A DNA stretch of 64,000 nt, taken from the NCBI GenBank assembly GCA_025267735.1, contig CM046295.1, positions 18,942,938 to 19,006,937 on the forward strand. The letters run 5' to 3'. Shown here in pieces: positions 57,876 to 64,000 of this stretch. Under the pieces are notes generated by a model that searched no databases, had not been told where the DNA came from, and saw only the letters and a program-made list of their open reading frames with translations. Source of the stretch: Mactra quadrangularis (Eukaryota > Mollusca > Bivalvia > Venerida > Mactridae). Position 1 is the first letter of the stretch. The number at the start of each line of letters is the position of its first letter. The position numbers and the translations under genes are program-made.

Positions 57876-57956
57876 ATCGTAGTTTGTGTGGTCATGTGGT
57901 GAGACGGACGGTGAGCTTACAGATCTTTATATCGTGGGTTCGAATCCTGATAGAAA
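57876..57956 (+). repeat. tRNA-like relic (unit 4)
   Basis: Counterpart of 10200-10280 with the gggttcgaatcc B-box. Confidence 0.4.
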
Positions 57957-58567
57957 CATATTTTTATCTCTTTCTAATTTTGATCATAGACGGATTGCGT
58001 ACAACACATGGCCCTGTGCATCATGAAACTTGTAGAAGCCTTTGTTATAAATTTGGTGGCATCTCATTAAGTGATGATGACAACATCACAACCTACTCTG
58101 TCAGTAAAATTAAATTATATTTTTATTGTTTTGAAGTGTTTTATTTCTTTTTCAAAAAATTACTGAGCAAAATAGAAGTAAAACAAAAAATTACAAAAAT
58201 TACATAATTAGCTTCAGATCGCTCTCCTTTCAAAAATAAGAGGTTTAGTAAGTAGCATTGCATTTTCACTGTACAACCATTCGGTCAGATGAGAAAATGA
58301 CAATAAAATAAAATTAATATAAAATTTCTACATATAGAATGCGGAAATTAATATATACGGAGTACGATAACCGTGTAATTATGCAATCGGACAGTTCAAT
58401 GTAATCGTACAATATCATTATTGTAATTTCTTCTATTAGCATTAAAATATCGACACTGCCTCAGGCAGTAAAACGTAAATTCTTCATTTTTGTTGTTCTT
58501 GTAGTTCATGATTTGTGCGTTTCTAGCCAATATTTGCTGACCATCACTTTACACAGAATCAACTAGA

Positions 58568-58750
58568 CCCAGATCTGTAGCGCAGTTGGTAGCGTGCCAG
58601 GATTTCGAATCAAGTGTCCCGAAAGAGTTAAGCTTTCGAATTCCACCAGGGAGGTTATTCACTTCCTTGAAAATTTGACAAAAATGTCAAATTTCTTTCA
58701 TAAATAAGGTATATGGAATAAGATGTATGTATAATTTTCCAGCCTTGTGG
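58568..58750 (+). mobile_element. tRNA-derived SINE, + orientation (unit 4)
   Basis: Counterpart of 10895-11075. Confidence 0.6.
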
Positions 58751-58835
58751 AAGGGTAGGTGAGTACTGATTTAAGACAAATGTCAAAGAAAGCTACGTTA
58801 GGTGCGCTGGACGCAGTTATATTACCTAGAATTGT

Positions 58836-59098
58836 GTTTACAACCTACTCACTGTTCCTGGAAAGGCTAAATTTCTGGATTAAGTTGTAAACCAGTCAAT
58901 AGACACATACAGATATGTAATTCTGTCAGTGTATGAACACTGCCCTACATGATTATGAAGCAGTAGTAGAAGGGAGAAATGGCTTAGAAAATAATCTAAT
59001 GGCAAAACTCTATGTAAGCATGCCCCGTCTGGGTATCTAACTCTAAACATTCAATCTGTAGACTTGTTCTCTACCAACTGAGCTAGTTGGGTGGCTTC
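58836..59098 (-). mobile_element. tRNA-derived SINE, minus orientation (unit 4, copy A)
   Basis: Counterpart of 11158-11422. Confidence 0.6.
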
Positions 59099-59288
59099 TA
59101 CAATATTGATGACAAGATATTGATAAAAAAGCATAATTATTACAAATTCTTTATTTTAATTTTTTTTTGTTGAAAAAACAAATGACACCATACATTTTAT
59201 AATATAGAATAAATTATTTCAAATCCCTCATTGTGTATACAATTTATATACAACATAATTAAATTAATAAAACAGAGAAAAAATAATA

Positions 59289-59419
59289 TGGTTGCATATT
59301 TCTGCCATTAGATGACCACCTAACTAGCAAGTAAATAAATTGTTAATCTAGTTACGTAATTAGTTAACTACTAAATAAACTGGTTAATTATTTGGTTATC
59401 CAGTGGCAGAAATATACCA
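59289..59419. repeat. Small fold-back element (unit 4)
   Basis: Counterpart of 11612-11744. Confidence 0.5.
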
Positions 59420-59902
59420 CAATAGGTTGATGTGGTTTTTTTAACACTGATCTGAAGTCCCATACAGGTTAGACAAAAATAATTTGATTAAAATATTCAA
59501 TCAAAAACAAATAGTTCTAAAATTAAACAAAAACTTACTCCCTAGAGTAAAAGGTCAACATAAGCCTAGCTCTCACTGTCCCGGTGTACAGCCACGGTGA
59601 GTTGTGATTTGGACACCCGGGCAAATCTTAGCCACACCGTGATGAACAGCATTTAATTTAATCAGTGATAACCGGGTATTAGCCCCAGAGAATTTTAAAA
59701 TATACCACCGGGATTCATCGGGAAGCGAAACCAATACCGGCACATTCAAGGGATATCCAGGTCATCACTGTAGCCCTCACAGCATGACCCTTCTCTTTAC
59801 CTTAAGACCAACGGTTTTAACTGCGGTAAACCAGCAATGAGTATAGTCTGTGTCCAAGGTGGAGATACAATGAATCCCGGTTTTGCCACCATGTTCTCTT
59901 CT

Positions 59903-60194
59903 TTTTTGTCGGATTTAATGGCGTAGCAACACATTGTATAGGTTATATTACGGCGGTTCGTTCACCTATACTCACTGTTCCTGGAAAGGCTAAATCTATG
60001 GATTTAGCTGTTTACCAACTACTAGGTGCACACTTCCTTCAGTGACTGACTACTGTCCTATATGATTTGAATTAGTGGTAGGAGGGAGAATGGCTGTAGA
60101 AATTATTTAATGACCAAGCTCAACAAAAAAAATGCCAGGCCCGGGAAACGAATCCACAACCGCTCGATCAGTAGACTTGTGTCTAGATCTCTTC
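59903..60194 (-). mobile_element. tRNA-derived SINE, minus orientation (unit 4, copy B)
   Basis: Counterpart of 12227-12520. Confidence 0.6.
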
Positions 60195-61795
60195 ACGAAT
60201 ATTCCCAGTCATTCTGGTCCATCTGCTGCAAATTACTGTTGTACATCAGATCACACATCGGTACAGTGTGAACAGAGCATAGCAATAAACAATGTGCACA
60301 TTTAGCGTTTGAAATATTTTAAGCAAGGAAATTAAAAATACAAAAAGCAGAACATAAAAACCCAACATGGAATGTACGTACATAAAATACATTCTTATAC
60401 AATAACAGTGTAACAACAATCCCCAGTCTAATGTGAAATCCTCACACATTAGATAATTTAACACGGGCGTGCATGCAAGTTATCTGGATTTGCGAACATA
60501 TTCACTGTAGGACACTTGCTTTATGATTTCAGGAATGCAACTTGCAAGGAAAGCAAAACATTCAGAAATTGAAAGGGGGGACTAGGGGCCTCAACTAGCT
60601 AGGAAAGCAAAACTTCAAAAACTGAAAAGAGGGAACTAGGGGCCTCAACTAGTTAGGAAAGTAACAAATTCAGAAATTGAAATATTGTATTCTAAAATAC
60701 AAACAAATTGATAAAGTTTTGAGAAATATTGATATTTTCCAATTTAAATATTTTTGTGTGTATTTTTCAATAAATCAATCTTTTTAATTACCATTTGGGC
60801 ATAATAATGGAATTATTATGTAGACCCACTTTTTAAGTCAATCTAATTAGCATTTTCAAAGGGAAGCAACTTAATATGTTTGTGTTGTCTGACCTATGTC
60901 TTTCCGCGGGTATCACTAAAACACGGAATGGAGATTTTGAGGCGAAATGGACTAAATGGAGATTTTATGGCGAAATGCAGTTTTAATTGTATAATAACTT
61001 TTTTTCGACTGATAATATTTATTTTGTAACTGAAAATGAACATAGGTATCATATACTACACAAATATCGATAAAATTAAAAAAAAATGTTTTACTAAGAA
61101 TGATTTATTGCCGAATTCGTACAAATTAGCGTACCAAAGTCCATTTCGTAAACTAATTGGAGACGAAATGGAGTCTTAATTGTTTCATATAACCTGTATC
61201 AAGAATGTTGATCCTGTCGGCGAGTTGTAACCTTTGTTCTTGGGTTTTGGCGTCAGTTAGAAACGATTCCTGTCCCTTGCTACATCGTCAAAAGTCGCGA
61301 TCGTCGAAAAGACCCGATTAAAGTGTCATGCAACTTGAAATAGGAATGAACACACTGATGATAATAATAAAATTATAGCATTTTTCTATTTTAACAATAT
61401 TTTATTGATAATTTTACAGATGTGTCCATGAACAGCCACTCACTTGTTTGAAAGAGACCCCAGCATTCAACATTCCATTGGCTACGCCACGATCATGCAT
61501 CGACATTCGTGCAATGTTTTACGTTTTTTTACTTATAAAGTTAACAAGGATTCATGCAAAGTGAAATTTGATACTCACCACTCTCTGCACGAACATTTCG
61601 TGTCAAAATGTGTAAACCACACCCTGTGTGCCGATTGAGTGCATCGGACCGTATCAAATTATTTTTTCCCACAAATCGGTAGAAAATGACACAAAAATCA
61701 CCTCTGCAAAGTTTAATAAGGATCCATTTGCCCGTTATAAAATAATCAAAATTTGAAAAGTGATCGGTTAGAACTTTTGTTCAGTGTATATTCAC

Positions 61796-61979
61796 CAATA
61801 CTGTCGTTTGAGCTAATCTTTTGTCTCTTACGTTGTTTATTGGGCTTTGCTAGTGGAATGGTGGTTAATACGTCCTCTTCGTGTTGACTATTTAAAACGT
61901 CGAACGGATTGTTTGTCAAAACCTGACCACTTACAGTGTTCGCAATATCACCACTATCACCGGAACTTTGTATATCCAT
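61796..61979 (-). CDS. Candidate first coding exon, unknown gene (unit 4)
   Basis: Same ATG, length and GTGAAT donor as 14109-14292; ETS-like ACCGGAAGCGG at about 62083-62093. Replacements include LAKPNKQRKRQK. Confidence 0.35.
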
Positions 61980-62453
61980 TTTAACAATGTTTAAGCTACT
62001 TAAGTACAACAAAAAGTACTTAGAAAATTAAAAAAAATCAGTATATGCTGAGAGCTGATTTAAAACACGTCAGCCATGTTTGACCGGAAGCGGAAAACAT
62101 TCAAGATTGATCGTTTAAATTGAAACAAGAGCTATTTATCATATCAGTCAGAAGTAAGGTCTCAATTATTTAATATAACACATGATGCACTTTTACTGAC
62201 CAAAACAATATTGCTAATATTTTTTTCTGTAGGGGTTACACTGTTAATGTAAATTTAACTGTTAAGATTATGTCAACATGTTTGTTAGTTATGTTAAAGA
62301 TACAAACTGACAAAAATTTTGTTTAGATATATGATTAGACAGTTGACAAGTGACAATGGTCAATAGTGCGTAACTGATTGCTAGGTGTTTAACACTCGTC
62401 AAAACTTGATTACATAAACAAGATTAGCGGCAGAATTATTAATTGAATTTTAG

Positions 62454-62703
62454 ACAACGGTGACCCCCTCTCAGCCAATCAAAAAGAGTTTGATAAATCC
62501 CATAACACACGGTAAAGTGTTTGATATTATCAGATCGTTTTCTCCGTGCGTTAAACTCGAGAAAACATTGACTGAAAGTATGGAGTGCAACAAGACTATT
62601 TTAAGTGGGGTGCACACTAAGAACAAAATGAAATGTTATAGTTCGTATACAAGCGACCACGAACATTGGAAAAGTCTAATTATGATCTTATTTGTTGACA
62701 AGC
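62454..62703 (+). CDS. Candidate internal exon, unknown gene (unit 4)
   Basis: Counterpart of 14768-15026, nine bases shorter (three codons lost near the start), frame kept. Several replacements (MECNKTI, SDHEHW). Donor GTAAAT. Confidence 0.3.
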
Positions 62704-62843
62704 GTAAATCATTAAATAGTACAACCCCTTGTTAAAAGTCTAGATCCGCCCCATAATCAGTTTAATACAATTAACTGAAATGCTTCAATAAGCTTATCTG
62801 TATTTAGTCTGGATTACCTGCCCCTTACCACTATCGTTATCAG

Positions 62844-63258
62844 GTCAGGCAAAGCACGATCATGGCTGCACTCCCAGTTTTTATTCAGATAACAAAATTG
62901 TCCTATACGATTTCTTTATCTGCATGATCATTTGCTGACAATAGTAACTTTAGTAGGAATTCGGTACTATACAAGAAATTCAAAGTCGATTTACTGATTG
63001 CTCGTATACTAAGCGAACAATTAAGCAAAAAACATGCCTCGAAGTTAACACAATTCAGACGTGAAATAGTCTCGTTAGAATTTCGGAAACTTTATCTATC
63101 ATAAATGTAACCGAACTACTAAAAAATGTATCCACTGTAATTCTTGTACAGTGATCTTCAGATTTAAGCCCGTGTAGTGAGAAATGTTCATATGAAAACC
63201 TTATCATCCAATATCTAATTCATTAATAGGGCTAAGCCATTATCATGCTTTGCCTGAC
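62844..63258. mobile_element. Inverted-repeat element, about 415 bp (unit 4)
   Basis: Counterpart of 15167-15580, same arms. Confidence 0.5.
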
Positions 63259-64000
63259 GTTCTTTTACCTGTCAAAGTACGACTGGGAACCGGACAAATC
63301 TATTTGAAAGCTAACCGACTTGAGAAATTAACTGTCCTTATTGCTTATAACCGGGAGACAAGGAAGCGCATATTTTTACAAGTTTAAAACTACTGCAAAC
63401 GAATGATTTTATTGAATTCATCCGATCAAGTTAATACAACATGTTATGTTATTTTAAAGAAAACCAAGATCTATATTTAAGACAAAAAGCTTTTCGATCA
63501 ATTGTATTTTGGATAGTTCATACTTTCAACAAAACAAATGTTTAGGCGTCATCATGCACAAATGTTTATATGATAACATAATGTATTTAACAATGTAATT
63601 GAGATTTTTCTACCATTTTTATTCACGACAATCGTCTTGATGGTTTTAAGCAGGTGAAAAAAATATTTGTAGGGGTTGATTCAAAGGTCCACTTGTTCCT
63701 ACAAAATAGAACAACCAGTATTATGTAACACAATGCAATTCACATCTATTCACTCCCTTGATTACATATTAAACCGACTATATATGAGAAAAATTGTCTA
63801 AAATGAATATTCGCATGTTTATTAGGTATAACTATAACAATGCAGAAAATGATGAAATTCGTAAAACAATAACATGTACTTACAGCCTAATAACACTCTT
63901 GGTCAGCCAAAACATTCTCTAGTTCTACGATAAAGAATTATTCCTAACACGACTCACCACTGTGATTATTTATCAAAAATGATTTTTTATCCATTGTTTA

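Larger units (their letters stand above)
56370..58500. repeat. 2.1-kb block shared with unit 1 only
   Basis: Near-identical to 8690-10830 over its whole length, with only scattered single-base differences and a few short indels. No gene seen. Confidence 0.75.
51157..64000 (+). repeat. Tandem array unit 4 (cut by the window end)
   Basis: Fourth copy. The left segment resembles unit 3, the gene and the next 7 kb resemble unit 1, and from about 62.0 kb it resembles unit 3 again. The minisatellite expected next lies beyond the window. Confidence 0.85.

Overview
This is eukaryotic, very AT-rich DNA from an animal, most likely a bivalve or related mollusc. The evidence is a tandem family of RING-less B-box/coiled-coil/NHL-propeller (TRIM-like) genes with single-exon coding regions behind a splice acceptor, many tRNA-derived SINEs, short inverted-repeat elements and a Ty3/Gypsy retrotransposon. 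The species cannot be fixed from the sequence alone.

Layout. 1-3876 is a non-repeated flank holding a dead LINE fragment (about 2297-2533) and a 474-bp inverted-repeat element (3089-3562). From about 3877 to the window end there are four tandem copies of one large unit (about 3877-18085, 18086-37751, 37752-51156 and 51157 onward, the last cut by the window end). Each unit carries, in order: a left segment with a conserved 60-80 codon ORF, a dispersed repeat with AGGTCA half-sites (lost in unit 4), an intron end, one B-box/NHL gene on the + strand (6557, 29165, 40579, 54231), degenerate copies of the gene's own 3' end, and a SINE-rich block. Units 1, 3 and 4 continue with about 5 kb holding two candidate exons of an unidentified gene, two fold-back structures and (units 1 and 3) a 27-bp minisatellite. 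Unit 2 has lost that part and carries about 3.4 kb of unrelated sequence with other small transposons.

A complete-looking 7.9-kb Ty3/Gypsy element (19686-27616) sits in the left segment of unit 2 only, so it arrived after the unit was duplicated. Its two LTRs read as identical by eye, a sign of recent insertion. Yet a 455-bp tandem duplication of the protease region breaks the Gag-Pol frame, and the integrase has a D-to-Y change at a conserved position.

The main biological point is the gene array. The four proteins are nearly identical through the B-boxes and coiled coil, but in the C-terminal propeller they differ at short clusters, one or two per blade, inside an otherwise fixed scaffold. 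That pattern fits a diversifying binding surface, as expected of a recognition or innate-immune family. Unit 4 is a mosaic of unit-1-like and unit-3-like tracts, which points to gene conversion or unequal crossing-over as the process that shuffles the copies.
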